A stretch of 64,000 bases of DNA from the NCBI RefSeq assembly GCF_011392125.1, contig NZ_JAAJBU010000003.1, forward strand, positions 62,001 through 126,000, in the 5' to 3' direction. Under the pieces are notes generated by a model. The model was not told the DNA's origin. It ran no database searches and saw nothing but the letters and a program-made list of their open reading frames with translations. Made by a program: the position numbers and the translations under genes. This DNA comes from Flavobacterium lotistagni. Its GTDB lineage: Bacteria > Bacteroidota > Bacteroidia > Flavobacteriales > Flavobacteriaceae. This document shows, piece after piece, positions 19,560-28,780 of this stretch (position 1 is its first letter; each line of letters begins with the position of its first letter).

Positions 19560-22500
19560 ATGAAAATAAGGATATTTTTTTTAATCTTATTGATAAGCCA
19601 GTTTGTTGAAAGTCAAGTAACAATTGTCTCAGACGGTTTAAACAACTCCTCGAGTTTATTTGTTGTTGCAGGCGGAGCGTACTATACGGGAAACTCAGCT
19701 GCTGGTGACAGGCCAGCAACCTCACCTTTTGCAGCTGAGGGAACGCATGGCTGGGGATTATCCAATGGAGGGGCCTCGCTATTATCTAGTAATATTAACA
19801 CAACAGGCTATTCTATAGTGACGGCCACTTTCCGGCTAGCCTCATTTTCTATTGGTTCGACAGGTAATGGAGCAGATGTTGCCGACATAGTGACTGTGGA
19901 AGTGAGCCCGAATGGAGGAACGAATTGGTATAGCACGGTAAGAGTTTTAGGAAATGCCAATGCGTATTGGAGTTTCTCCTCAGGAACCGGAAATGCCTCG
20001 ACAGCATATGATGGAGATGCGAGTCCGGTTGATTTCGCTCCTGCTGCTGGAGGAAGTAGAACAACCGATGGTTACTCAACTGTTACAATAAGTTCGCTGC
20101 CGTCCACTACAAATTTAAAATTTAGATTTACGCTTTTGAATAATTCTGCCAATGAACGATGGGTAGTGGATGATTTTAAATTGATAGGGGCCGATTCCGA
20201 AATCAACATTCAGGGTAACGGCGTAAACATTACCGATGGCGACACAACACCCAGCACTACCGATAATACGGATTTTGGCTTGGTTGCCGTAGGTAGTTCG
20301 ACCAATAGACCTTTCGTTATACAAAATACGGGAACAGGTGCATTAACTCTGACCTCAGCAAGTCCATACGTTAGTATATCAGGTGCAAACGCTGCAGATT
20401 TTTCTGTGTCCATTATGCCTTCAACTCCGGTTGCCGCACTTACAGGATCTTCTACTTTCGAAATCACGTTCACCCCCTCAGCAAGCGGATTAAGAACCGC
20501 CACCGTGTCTATTGCCAATAACGACACCAACGAAAATCCGTATGATTTTACCATTCAAGGAACAGGAACGGTCTGTACTTCTGCAGTAATTTCATCTGTT
20601 TATCCCACTTCAGGACCGCAAGGAACCATAGTCACAGTCAACGCAAGTTCGGGAAACTTAACATCCGCTTCAGCACTAGTAGGCGGAGTAGCTGCTACTG
20701 TTTTGTCTAGCAGCCCCACCAAGCTCGTTCTTGTGGTTCCCGCAGGTGCTTCCTCTGGCGGCATTCTGATTACCGATACCCAACCGTGTACGGCAACGAC
20801 AGCTTTCACTTATATTGACAAATCACTTACTTCATGTGAAGGAAGCTCTGGGGTTTACACCGATTTGATAATTTCGGAAATTTATGATGCACAGGCCGGA
20901 TCCGGTGGTGTAATTGAGCTATACAACGGCACAGCAGCTCCAATTGATATGGGCGCAGGCCAATATAAATTACGACGCTATGCCAATTTCACCGATACTG
21001 GAGCTCCTGCCATAGAAGTATCCCTTACAGGCGTCATTGCAGCAGGTCAAATTATTATGATTCGAGCCGATGCCACAGTCATTTGTGCCGCTCAAGTGGG
21101 TACACCCTACGGCACTTTAGGCTCAGGTTTCAATGCCGATGACCGGATCGATTTGACCAAAGGAGCAGGTAACACTGTGATTGACAGAGTTAGAACGAGA
21201 AATAATGTTGGTTTTACCATGATTCGTATCTCTTTGACAGGTCCATCAGCTACATTCAATGATGCCGATTGGAATTCTAACGACACCGAGAGTTGTTCTA
21301 ACTTGGGTATTTTTGACTCTACGCCTCCTATTGCACCTATTATTAATGTCCAACCAACTTTATCTTTGAATTGTACCAGCTCTACTGCGGCAATGTCAGT
21401 CACCGCTTCAGAGGGTTTTGTTGGCAGTAATTCATTAACTTATAACTGGTTTGCTTTGGCGCCGAACACTACTAATTGGGTTGATTTATTTGCATCGCCA
21501 TTGGCAGGACACACCGGAGCCAACACCGCTACTTTGAATGTTTCATCACTCACTAGTTATGATGGATATCAATACTATTGTCAGGTAAGAGAAAATACGA
21601 GTACTTGTTATAAAGCCACAGTAGCTGTGCAAATTTACAACGGTACCTTAATCTGGAACGGCACCGATTGGCGCGATGTTAACAACATTTCAGGAACACC
21701 ATCTTTAACCAAACCAGTAATTATTGCAGCGAATTACAATACCGGAATCCATGGTAGCTTTAGTGCTTGTAGCGTCACGGTAGCGGCGACTTATAATGCT
21801 ACAGTTGCAGCCAACACCTACATCAATATTCAAAACGGATTGACAGTTTTGGGGACTTTTGATATTAAAGATACTGGAGCATTATGCCAAATCGACGATA
21901 GCGGGATTAATACCGGAAACATTACCATGGATCGAAGTACATCAAGCCCTATTGTCAAAATGGATTATGTATACTGGTCTTCACCCATCAAGAATTTCAA
22001 TGTAAGCAATATTTCGCCCAACACTATGGCGGGCTATATCTTCAAATGGAATCCGATATTGCCTAATCCAAACGGAGGTCAAGGCTATTGGGTTTCAGCA
22101 GTTGGCGATGCGATGATTCCTGGAAAAGGCTATATCGTTCGTGGGCCAAACGATTTTATTGCGCCGCAGGTTTTCTCGATGCAATTTGCCAACAACACGG
22201 CTGATTTCGGAAAACCCAACAACGGAATCATTACACCAACCATCAGCAGAGGCGATATGACCACCACTACTCTGGGAAGTTATACTAGTGCCAACGGAGT
22301 GGCTCTGAGTGAAATTGATGACAACTGGAATTTGGTCGGAAATCCCTATCCGTCAGCGATTAGCGTATTTGAATTTTTAAAATACAATGCTGTAGATTAC
22401 CCTATTATTGATGGTTTTGTAAAGATCTGGACCCATGGTACTCCGCCGGTATCGCCGAACAATCCGTTTTATGCCAGCTATCAGTATAACTATAGCAACT

Positions 22501-23387
22501 TTGATTTTATAGTTCACAACGGAACAGCCACCTTGAGTGGTCCGTTAGGGTTCAACGGATTTATTGCAGCAGGTCAAGGTTTTATCGTTTCAATGAACGA
22601 AGGCAATCGACTTGATAGTACTTTAACCTTCAATAATAGTATGCGGGTAAGAGGAGTTAATGATAACGTACAATTTTTCAGACAGACTAGTGCCAATCAT
22701 ACACAAGAAACAACTAGTCGTTCAAGAATTTGGCTTGATTTAGTAAATGCTTCGGGTGTTTCTGCAAGAACAGTCGTTGGTTATCTTCCTGAAGCCACTA
22801 ATGCAAAAGATGTTTTGTACGATGCATTCATCAAATTAGATCCGAGCCAAAATATCTATTCGCTTATCGCTGACCAAACCATGTGTATCCAAGGCCGTTC
22901 AGCATTTGATAACAATGATAGCGTACCACTCGGGGTAGTGCTTCCTACAGCGGATCAATACCGCATAGCCATTGGAGCTGTTGACGGAATTTTTGAAAAT
23001 GGGCAGCAGATTTTTCTAAAAGATAAAATAATGCATACCATTCATGATTTGAGACAATCTCCCTATACCTTCAACAGTGAAATTACCGGACAAATTAACG
23101 ATCGCTTCGAATTGGTTTATCAAAATCAGACCCTAAGCAATGACACTTTTGAAACCTCCAATCCACAAGTAATCGTGACTTCAAACAGCAACGAAGTTAC
23201 GGTTCAATCTAGTATGGAAATGGTTTCCGTAGAAGTATACGATTTATTGGGTAGAATGCTTTGCGTGAAATCAAACTTGAGTGTAAAGCAGTTGTTTATT
23301 CAAAGCCTAATGCCTAATCAACAAACACTAATAGTGAAGGTAAAACTCAATTCTGGTCAGGTAGTCACAAAGAAGATTATATTCTAA
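19560..23387 (+). CDS. large secreted surface protein with T9SS type C sorting signal
   Basis: 1275 residues from the ATG at 19560, where the signal peptide [18 protein letters not shown] begins. Domains in order: a beta-rich N-terminal region; a choice-of-anchor-D-like domain ([20 protein letters not shown]); an IPT/TIG-like domain ([18 protein letters not shown]); a lamin-tail-like domain ([20 protein letters not shown]); Ig-like segments; and a C-terminal signal with [13 protein letters not shown] ending [13 protein letters not shown]. That end matches type C T9SS sorting signals. Predicted to be exported by the Por/Gld machinery and held at the surface or released. No catalytic motif; an adhesin-like role is a guess. 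Confidence 0.85.
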   Translation: MKIRIFFLILLISQFVESQVTIVSDGLNNSSSLFVVAGGAYYTGNSAAGDRPATSPFAAEGTHGWGLSNGGASLLSSNINTTGYSIVTATFRLASFSIGSTGNGADVADIVTVEVSPNGGTNWYSTVRVLGNANAYWSFSSGTGNASTAYDGDASPVDFAPAAGGSRTTDGYSTVTISSLPSTTNLKFRFTLLNNSANERWVVDDFKLIGADSEINIQGNGVNITDGDTTPSTTDNTDFGLVAVGSSTNRPFVIQNTGTGALTLTSASPYVSISGANAADFSVSIMPSTPVAALTGSSTFEITFTPSASGLRTATVSIANNDTNENPYDFTIQGTGTVCTSAVISSVYPTSGPQGTIVTVNASSGNLTSASALVGGVAATVLSSSPTKLVLVVPAGASSGGILITDTQPCTATTAFTYIDKSLTSCEGSSGVYTDLIISEIYDAQAGSGGVIELYNGTAAPIDMGAGQYKLRRYANFTDTGAPAIEVSLTGVIAAGQIIMIRADATVICAAQVGTPYGTLGSGFNADDRIDLTKGAGNTVIDRVRTRNNVGFTMIRISLTGPSATFNDADWNSNDTESCSNLGIFDSTPPIAPIINVQPTLSLNCTSSTAAMSVTASEGFVGSNSLTYNWFALAPNTTNWVDLFASPLAGHTGANTATLNVSSLTSYDGYQYYCQVRENTSTCYKATVAVQIYNGTLIWNGTDWRDVNNISGTPSLTKPVIIAANYNTGIHGSFSACSVTVAATYNATVAANTYINIQNGLTVLGTFDIKDTGALCQIDDSGINTGNITMDRSTSSPIVKMDYVYWSSPIKNFNVSNISPNTMAGYIFKWNPILPNPNGGQGYWVSAVGDAMIPGKGYIVRGPNDFIAPQVFSMQFANNTADFGKPNNGIITPTISRGDMTTTTLGSYTSANGVALSEIDDNWNLVGNPYPSAISVFEFLKYNAVDYPIIDGFVKIWTHGTPPVSPNNPFYASYQYNYSNFDFIVHNGTATLSGPLGFNGFIAAGQGFIVSMNEGNRLDSTLTFNNSMRVRGVNDNVQFFRQTSANHTQETTSRSRIWLDLVNASGVSARTVVGYLPEATNAKDVLYDAFIKLDPSQNIYSLIADQTMCIQGRSAFDNNDSVPLGVVLPTADQYRIAIGAVDGIFENGQQIFLKDKIMHTIHDLRQSPYTFNSEITGQINDRFELVYQNQTLSNDTFETSNPQVIVTSNSNEVTVQSSMEMVSVEVYDLLGRMLCVKSNLSVKQLFIQSLMPNQQTLIVKVKLNSGQVVTKKIIF

Positions 23388-23423
23388 AAAAAAATCCCAA
23401 CGAAATAAGTTGGGATTTTTTTA
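23388..23423. terminator. bidirectional terminator between the surface protein and bioB
   Basis: Stem AATCCCAAC/GTTGGGATT flanked by an A run on the left and a T run on the right, so it can serve both converging genes. Confidence 0.88.
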
Positions 23424-23442
23424 TTCTCAAAAGAGATTCAAT

Positions 23443-24537
23443 CTAAATTTTAGCTTTTCCTTTCAACGACGCTTCCAGATTTCTTTCAATTGTATGGCTT
23501 GGTCGACTCCATTTGGGCTTTTCGCCTAAGCCCTTATATTGTGAATCTTCAGCTTCTACCGTTTTCGGTTGCATCAATTTAATAAAAGGTTTTTGAGGTT
23601 GCAGCCCAAGCATTTCAAACATTTTCATGTCTTCGTTCACATCCGGATTGGGTGTCGTGAGTAATTTGTCTCCAGCAAAGATGGAATTCGCTCCAGCAAA
23701 GAAACACAAGGCCTGACCTTCGCGGCTCATATTGGTTCTTCCGGCCGAAAGTCTTACTTGAGTTTCCGGCATCACGATTCTGGTGGTAGCGACCATTCGA
23801 ATCATTTCCCAGATTTCTACAGGTTTTTCTTCTTCGAGCGGAGTGCCTTCTACGGCTACCAAAGCATTGATGGGCACCGATTCTGGTTGCGGATTCAGCG
23901 TAGAAAGTGCCACAAGCATTCCGGCTCGGTCTTCCACAGATTCGCCCATGCCGATAATTCCACCGCTACACACTGTAACGTTAGTTTTTCGGACATTGTC
24001 TATTGTCTTCAGACGGTCTTCAAATCCGCGGGTTGAAATCACTTCTTTATAATATTCCTCGGAAGTATCTAAATTGTGGTTGTAGGCATATAAACCCGCT
24101 TCGGCCAAACGTTGCGCCTGATTTTCTGTAAGCATTCCCAAAGTACAACAAACTTCCATGTCGAGTTTGTTAATAGTGCGCACCATTTCCAAGACTTGGT
24201 CGAATTCCGGACCGTCTTTCACATTTCTCCATGCAGCGCCCATGCATACTCGCGAGGAACCACTAGACTTGGCCCTTAAAGCTTGTGCTTTCACTTGTTG
24301 GACTGACATCAAATCGTTGCCTTCAATGTTGGTGTGATAACGTGCCGCTTGAGGGCAATATCCACAGTCTTCAGGGCAACCGCCAGTTTTAATCGACAAT
24401 AAAGTAGAAACCTGTACCACATTAGGATCGTGGTTTTTTCGGTGAATGCTGGCCGCTTCGTAAAGCAAATCCATCATGGGTTTGTTATAAATGGCGATAA
24501 TTTCTTCTTTGGTCCAATTGTGTTTGGTGCTTGGCAT
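23443..24537 (-). CDS. bioB: biotin synthase
   Basis: Radical SAM enzyme inserting sulfur into dethiobiotin. 364 residues from the ATG at 24537; an upstream extension to 24735 lacks homology and would span the promoter. The cluster Cys motif is GGCPEDCGYCPQAARY near residue 60. NHNLDTSEEYY, CSGGIIGMGE and the Arg in VRLSAGRTNM follow. It is separate from bioFDA, about 6 kb away and on the other strand, with its own promoter. Confidence 0.97.
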   Translation of the reverse strand: MPSTKHNWTKEEIIAIYNKPMMDLLYEAASIHRKNHDPNVVQVSTLLSIKTGGCPEDCGYCPQAARYHTNIEGNDLMSVQQVKAQALRAKSSGSSRVCMGAAWRNVKDGPEFDQVLEMVRTINKLDMEVCCTLGMLTENQAQRLAEAGLYAYNHNLDTSEEYYKEVISTRGFEDRLKTIDNVRKTNVTVCSGGIIGMGESVEDRAGMLVALSTLNPQPESVPINALVAVEGTPLEEEKPVEIWEMIRMVATTRIVMPETQVRLSAGRTNMSREGQALCFFAGANSIFAGDKLLTTPNPDVNEDMKMFEMLGLQPQKPFIKLMQPKTVEAEDSQYKGLGEKPKWSRPSHTIERNLEASLKGKAKI

Positions 24538-24892
24538 ACATCGGGTTTTAAGATGCTTCAAAAGTAGCGAATAAGTTCTGAAATAACAATGCGGTCGAAG
24601 TTTTAAACAAAGACTATTTAAACAAACACAGATTTCATATGGCGAACAAAAATCTATATTAAAGTGAGAATAATACAGACGCCAAACCTTCAAAACGCTA
24701 CTACCTGTAATGGGTTTCCAATGACGCTTTCTCATTTTCTAAAAGGGTTTACTTATTATTTTTTCAGAAGGAGTATTCAGATTAGGAAGAAAATTTTAAT
24801 CGGAAACTCTTTAAAAGTGTAACAACTTCTTTTATAGGATACTAAATGGACTGTTTGCAGGTTAAAACTAATTCCAATCTAAACCTATTGAT
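24538..24892. other. 355-base divergent intergenic region
   Basis: Holds the bioB promoter at its left end (24559-24589, minus strand). At its right end, upstream of the protease gene, are TTAAAAGTGTA (24811-24821) and ACTTCTTTT (24825-24833). The middle is AT-rich with no ORF, RNA or repeat-family member that I can support. Confidence 0.5.
24559..24589 (-). promoter_or_regulatory. promoter of bioB
   Basis: On the minus strand, TTG at 24589-24587 and TACTTTTG at 24566-24559 are separated by 20 bases. The -7 element lies about 22 bases before the ATG, giving a very short leader. No BirA-type long palindrome was noticed. Confidence 0.65.
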
Positions 24893-27568
24893 ATGAAAAA
24901 AGGATTTGCTTTTTGTCTCGTTTTTTTGATCTTCCAATTCAGTAACGCTCAAAACATTTCCCTCTGGATACCCTTTTATCAAACGGTTTCAGAAGCTCTT
25001 AAAATTAGAAATGGCGACTATTCATTGCGAGAAAAGAAATTTACTTTAAACCATGAAAAGTTGCGTGAATTGTTGGCAGAAGCACCTGAAAAAAGTTCTG
25101 GAAGAAGTGGAAAAATCATAACATTTCCAACATTTGAAGGCCATGAAGAGTATTTTGAGGTCTGGGAAAATTCTAATTTCGTTCCAGAATTGCAATCCAA
25201 ATATCCTGACATTCGAGCTTATGTAGGGCGCAGCATCAATGATCCGGCGGCAAAAATTCATTTTAGTTTTTCCTCCGAAGGCATACAAACTATGACTTTA
25301 AGGCCCAACACGGGTTCGGAATTCATCGAGCCTTATACTAAAGACCATCGGGTTTATGTACTATTTGATTCGGCTACTAGAATTTCGCCAGAATTGGCTT
25401 TCGAGTGCAGTGGTTCTCACGAGCAGTCGAATTTGTTGGATCCTGTTTTACGTTCTGACAACCAGGTGTATAAAACAATGCGACTGGCGCTTTCTTGTAC
25501 GGGAGAATACGGTCAATATTTTGGCGGAACAATCTCAGGTGCTTTAGCAGCAATGAATGCTACCATGACTCGGGTGAATGGAGTTTTCGAAACTGATTTG
25601 GCTTTGCATTTGAATCTTATTGCTCAAACCGACACAGTAATTTACACCGACCCCACATCCGATCCTTATTCGCCTGCCAATTTGCGGTCCAACTGGAATA
25701 ACGAAGTACAGCAAACTTTATCAAGTATTTTGGGCGATGAATCTTTTGATATCGGACATTTGTTTGGCGCTTCAGGAGGCGGAGGAGATGCGGGTTGTTT
25801 GGGTTGCGTTTGCGATACAGGGAAAGGCCGCGGATATACTTCGCCATCAAACAGTTCGCCGATTCCTCAAGGCGATTTTTTCGATATTGATTATGTAGCA
25901 CATGAAATAGGTCACCAACTCGGAGGCAATCATACTTTTTCCTATTTATTTGAAGGCACCGGAGTAAACGTAGAGCCCGGCAGCGGATCAACGATTATGG
26001 CCTATGCCGGAATTACTAGTTATAACGTACAGCTTCATTCAGATGCTTACTTTACCTACAGAAGCATCAAGCAAATCCAAGATAATCTAGCAACGAAAAC
26101 CTGTCCGGTGAATGCAACAATTTTAAATACGCCGCCAGTGGTTGATGCAGGAGCCGACTTTAGTGTTCCAGCAGGGACGGCCTATGTTTTATTAGGCGAT
26201 GCATTTGATGCAGAAGGTGATTCGCTTACTTATTGTTGGGAAGAAAACGACAATTCAAGCCCAGAGCTCAGCGGCCCCAATTCCTATGCTTCACTAAATA
26301 AGCCTTTAGGACCAAACTACCGCTCTTTTTTGCCTAAGACAGAAGCTTTTAGAGTTATGCCAGAAATGCAGAAGGTACTCTCCGGAGCGTTGAGCAGCAG
26401 CTGGGAATCGGTTTCCAATGTTGGTCGAAATTTAGAATTTGCACTAACAGTACGTGATAACAATCCCGCCGGACCTCAAACGGCCACCGACCAGATAACT
26501 ATTACCTCACTAGAACCTTTTAGCAATTTGAATCCTAACGGAGTTGGGCCTTTTGCTATTACTTCGCAAAACACCGCGGATCTCATTTGGGATTACGAAA
26601 CTTCACAAACCATTACTTGGACAGTAAACAATACAACCAGTTTGCCAGGTTCAGATCGGGTGAAAATTAGTTTGTCAATTGATGGCGGAGAGCATTTTGA
26701 TTATGTATTAGCAGCGGATACTCCAAATGATGGTTTTGAACAAATTATTGTACCTGCCACCATTCCGGCTTCTGTGAATTGCAGGATTAAAATTGAGCCA
26801 TTAGGCCATCGCTATTTTGCTATTAACAATCGCTCTTTTTATCTTGGATATGAAGCCATTTCAAATTGTCAGACTTATGTATATGATACTTCATTTGCGA
26901 TTCCGGACGGCACCTCGAGTTTCACCGCTAGAACGATTCAGGTTCCCGATCAAGGCACAATTACCGATGTTAATATCGGTATAGATCTTACCCATTCCAA
27001 TTTGGCAGATTTGACTATTGCTTTTATTCGCCCTAGCGGCATATTAGCCAACTTATACAATACACAATGTGTCGGAGCATCAGATTTGAATATCGTTTTT
27101 GACGCCCAAGGCAATCCGTTTGATTGTAATCAAACCACACAAGGCAATTATCTGCCGCCCACTGGTTTTGATATCAACACTATCAATGAGTCCAATGCGC
27201 AAGGAAATTGGCAATTCGGATTCAAAGACGGCGTTGCAGGAAATGCGGGAGTTTTGAATAAAATTTCCCTTGAGATTTGTACCAGAACTTATCAGTTGCT
27301 GGGTCAGAACCTTTTGGTAAAACAGATGCCGCGGATTTATCCAAATCCATCGCAAGGCTTTTTTTATCTAGATAGCCAAAAAGCTTTTCTAAACACGGTT
27401 CAGATTGAAATAACAGATTTGGCTGGAAGAGGCGTTTATAGCAATAAATACAATCTGAATGGGCAAGAGTCTTTGGCCTTGGATTTGACAGGATTGTCCA
27501 AAGGAGCTTATTTGATGCGGCTTTCAGAGAACCAATTTCATGAAACACTAAAAATAATCATCAAATAA
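24893..27568 (+). CDS. secreted reprolysin-like zinc metalloprotease, T9SS type A signal (paralogue 1)
   Basis: 891 residues. Signal peptide to NAQ (about residue 20), a propeptide of roughly 160 residues, then a metzincin catalytic domain with HEIGHQLGGNH at residues 337-347 and the Met-turn STIMAYAG. After a beta-sandwich linker comes a proprotein-convertase P-like domain (GTITDVNIGIDLTHSNLADL, then QGNWQFGFKDGVAGNAG). The C-terminal T9SS type A signal has IYPNPSQGFFYL and GLSKGAYLMRL. Predicted extracellular protease. Same architecture as the gene at 28781, with ribF between them. Confidence 0.9.
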   Translation: MKKGFAFCLVFLIFQFSNAQNISLWIPFYQTVSEALKIRNGDYSLREKKFTLNHEKLRELLAEAPEKSSGRSGKIITFPTFEGHEEYFEVWENSNFVPELQSKYPDIRAYVGRSINDPAAKIHFSFSSEGIQTMTLRPNTGSEFIEPYTKDHRVYVLFDSATRISPELAFECSGSHEQSNLLDPVLRSDNQVYKTMRLALSCTGEYGQYFGGTISGALAAMNATMTRVNGVFETDLALHLNLIAQTDTVIYTDPTSDPYSPANLRSNWNNEVQQTLSSILGDESFDIGHLFGASGGGGDAGCLGCVCDTGKGRGYTSPSNSSPIPQGDFFDIDYVAHEIGHQLGGNHTFSYLFEGTGVNVEPGSGSTIMAYAGITSYNVQLHSDAYFTYRSIKQIQDNLATKTCPVNATILNTPPVVDAGADFSVPAGTAYVLLGDAFDAEGDSLTYCWEENDNSSPELSGPNSYASLNKPLGPNYRSFLPKTEAFRVMPEMQKVLSGALSSSWESVSNVGRNLEFALTVRDNNPAGPQTATDQITITSLEPFSNLNPNGVGPFAITSQNTADLIWDYETSQTITWTVNNTTSLPGSDRVKISLSIDGGEHFDYVLAADTPNDGFEQIIVPATIPASVNCRIKIEPLGHRYFAINNRSFYLGYEAISNCQTYVYDTSFAIPDGTSSFTARTIQVPDQGTITDVNIGIDLTHSNLADLTIAFIRPSGILANLYNTQCVGASDLNIVFDAQGNPFDCNQTTQGNYLPPTGFDINTINESNAQGNWQFGFKDGVAGNAGVLNKISLEICTRTYQLLGQNLLVKQMPRIYPNPSQGFFYLDSQKAFLNTVQIEITDLAGRGVYSNKYNLNGQESLALDLTGLSKGAYLMRLSENQFHETLKIIIK

Positions 27569-27585
27569 TTAACACTATAGTCCAA

Positions 27586-28524
27586 TTATAGTTCTTGATA
27601 ATTTTCAAGGAAATCGATAAGTGTTTTCTTATCTGCTTCAAGTTGAAATTTCAGCAAATCTACTGAAGCAAATTTTTGCTCTTCGCGAATATAATCCAAT
27701 AAGTTTACCTGTATTTTTTGATTGTAGAGGTCTTGGTTGAAATCTAAATAATACACCTCGATAGCAATAGTGTTGCCGCCCACAGTTGGGTTGGTTCCGA
27801 TGTTCATCAAACCATAAACAAGCTTCTGGTCAATTGTGCTCGAGACGATATAAACCCCTTTTTTAGGAATCAGTTTATAGTTTGCTTCGATGTTCAAATT
27901 GGCCGTCGGAAAACCTATAGTTCGACCGAGTTGTTTGCCTTTCTGAACTGTTCCTGTAAGAAAATAAGGTTGTCCGAGATACTCATTGGCCAATAAAATC
28001 TGACCTTCCTCGAGTGCGTTTCTAATTTTGGTGGAGCTTACCGAGACTTCCTGAATTTCCTGAGCCGAAATTTGTTCGACATCAAAACCATACTTTTCAC
28101 CAAACTCAATCAAATCATGAATGTCTGCAGTACGATTTCTGCCAAAACGATGGTCGTGACCAATAATAATTTTTTCTATTTTAAAACAGTCTACCAAAAC
28201 CTTTTTGACGAATTCCTCTGCTGAAAGTCTTGAGAAATCTTTGTCAAATGGATGAATAATCAGGTGCTCTAAACCTGTTTTTTCTAACAATGCAGTGCGC
28301 TCTTGAATTGTATTCAGTAACTGAATTTCTGACTGCTCTTGAAGTACCATTCTCGGATGTGGGAAAAAAGTAAGAATCAAGCTTTCGCAATCATTTGCCA
28401 AGGCATTGGCAATCAATTTTTCTATAATTTTCCGATGACCAACGTGCACTCCGTCAAATGTGCCGATTGTCACGATGGTTTTTCGTTGGGATTGAAAAGC
28501 TTCGATAGAATGAAAAATTCTCAA
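27586..28524 (-). CDS. ribF: bifunctional riboflavin kinase/FAD synthetase
   Basis: Makes FMN and then FAD. 312 residues. The FAD-synthetase half has TIGTFDGVHVGHRKII (about residues 18-33) and IIGHDHRFGRNR. The flavokinase half has GRTIGFPTANLNI and GVYIV, and ends in a D-LL-Y-REEQKF pattern. The start is TTG at 28524; no ATG fits the conserved N-terminus IFHSIEAF. A TAAATTTG -7 box at 28551-28544 lies about 20 bases ahead. Convergent with the first protease. Confidence 0.95.
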   Translation of the reverse strand: MRIFHSIEAFQSQRKTIVTIGTFDGVHVGHRKIIEKLIANALANDCESLILTFFPHPRMVLQEQSEIQLLNTIQERTALLEKTGLEHLIIHPFDKDFSRLSAEEFVKKVLVDCFKIEKIIIGHDHRFGRNRTADIHDLIEFGEKYGFDVEQISAQEIQEVSVSSTKIRNALEEGQILLANEYLGQPYFLTGTVQKGKQLGRTIGFPTANLNIEANYKLIPKKGVYIVSSTIDQKLVYGLMNIGTNPTVGGNTIAIEVYYLDFNQDLYNQKIQVNLLDYIREEQKFASVDLLKFQLEADKKTLIDFLENYQEL

Positions 28525-28543
28525 CAGATAAAATTTAGTGCGT

Positions 28544-28551
28544 CAAATTTA
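28544..28551 (-). promoter_or_regulatory. -7 element for ribF
   Basis: Minus-strand TAAATTTG matches TAnnTTTG and lies about 20 bases before the TTG start codon, supporting that start. Confidence 0.45.
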
Positions 28552-28739
28552 AACTTTCCGTTTGAAATTTAATAACCAACAATCAATAATCGTTGCCAAT
28601 TGATTAAAATCGCTAAACATATCTTGTCTCATGGATTTGTATTTGTGATGTTAAGATATACAATGGGAAAGGCTATTAGTTGAAAAAACATTTAACATTA
28701 AAACACTTCTTTTCAAAGCTAACTTTTTATTAAAAAGTG

Positions 28740-28747
28740 TATATTTG
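28740..28747 (+). promoter_or_regulatory. -7 element for protease paralogue 2
   Basis: TATATTTG matches TAnnTTTG, 34 bases before the ATG at 28781. It is immediately preceded by TTAAAAAGTGTA, a motif also present upstream of the other protease gene. Confidence 0.5.
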
Positions 28748-28780
28748 AGCCCTATTAATCAATTTATTATACTCAACCCT

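Noticed and set aside
27569..27590. CACTATAG...TTATAGT inverted repeat between protease 1 and ribF as a terminator
   Set aside because: The stem is short and AT-only, and no T run follows on either strand.
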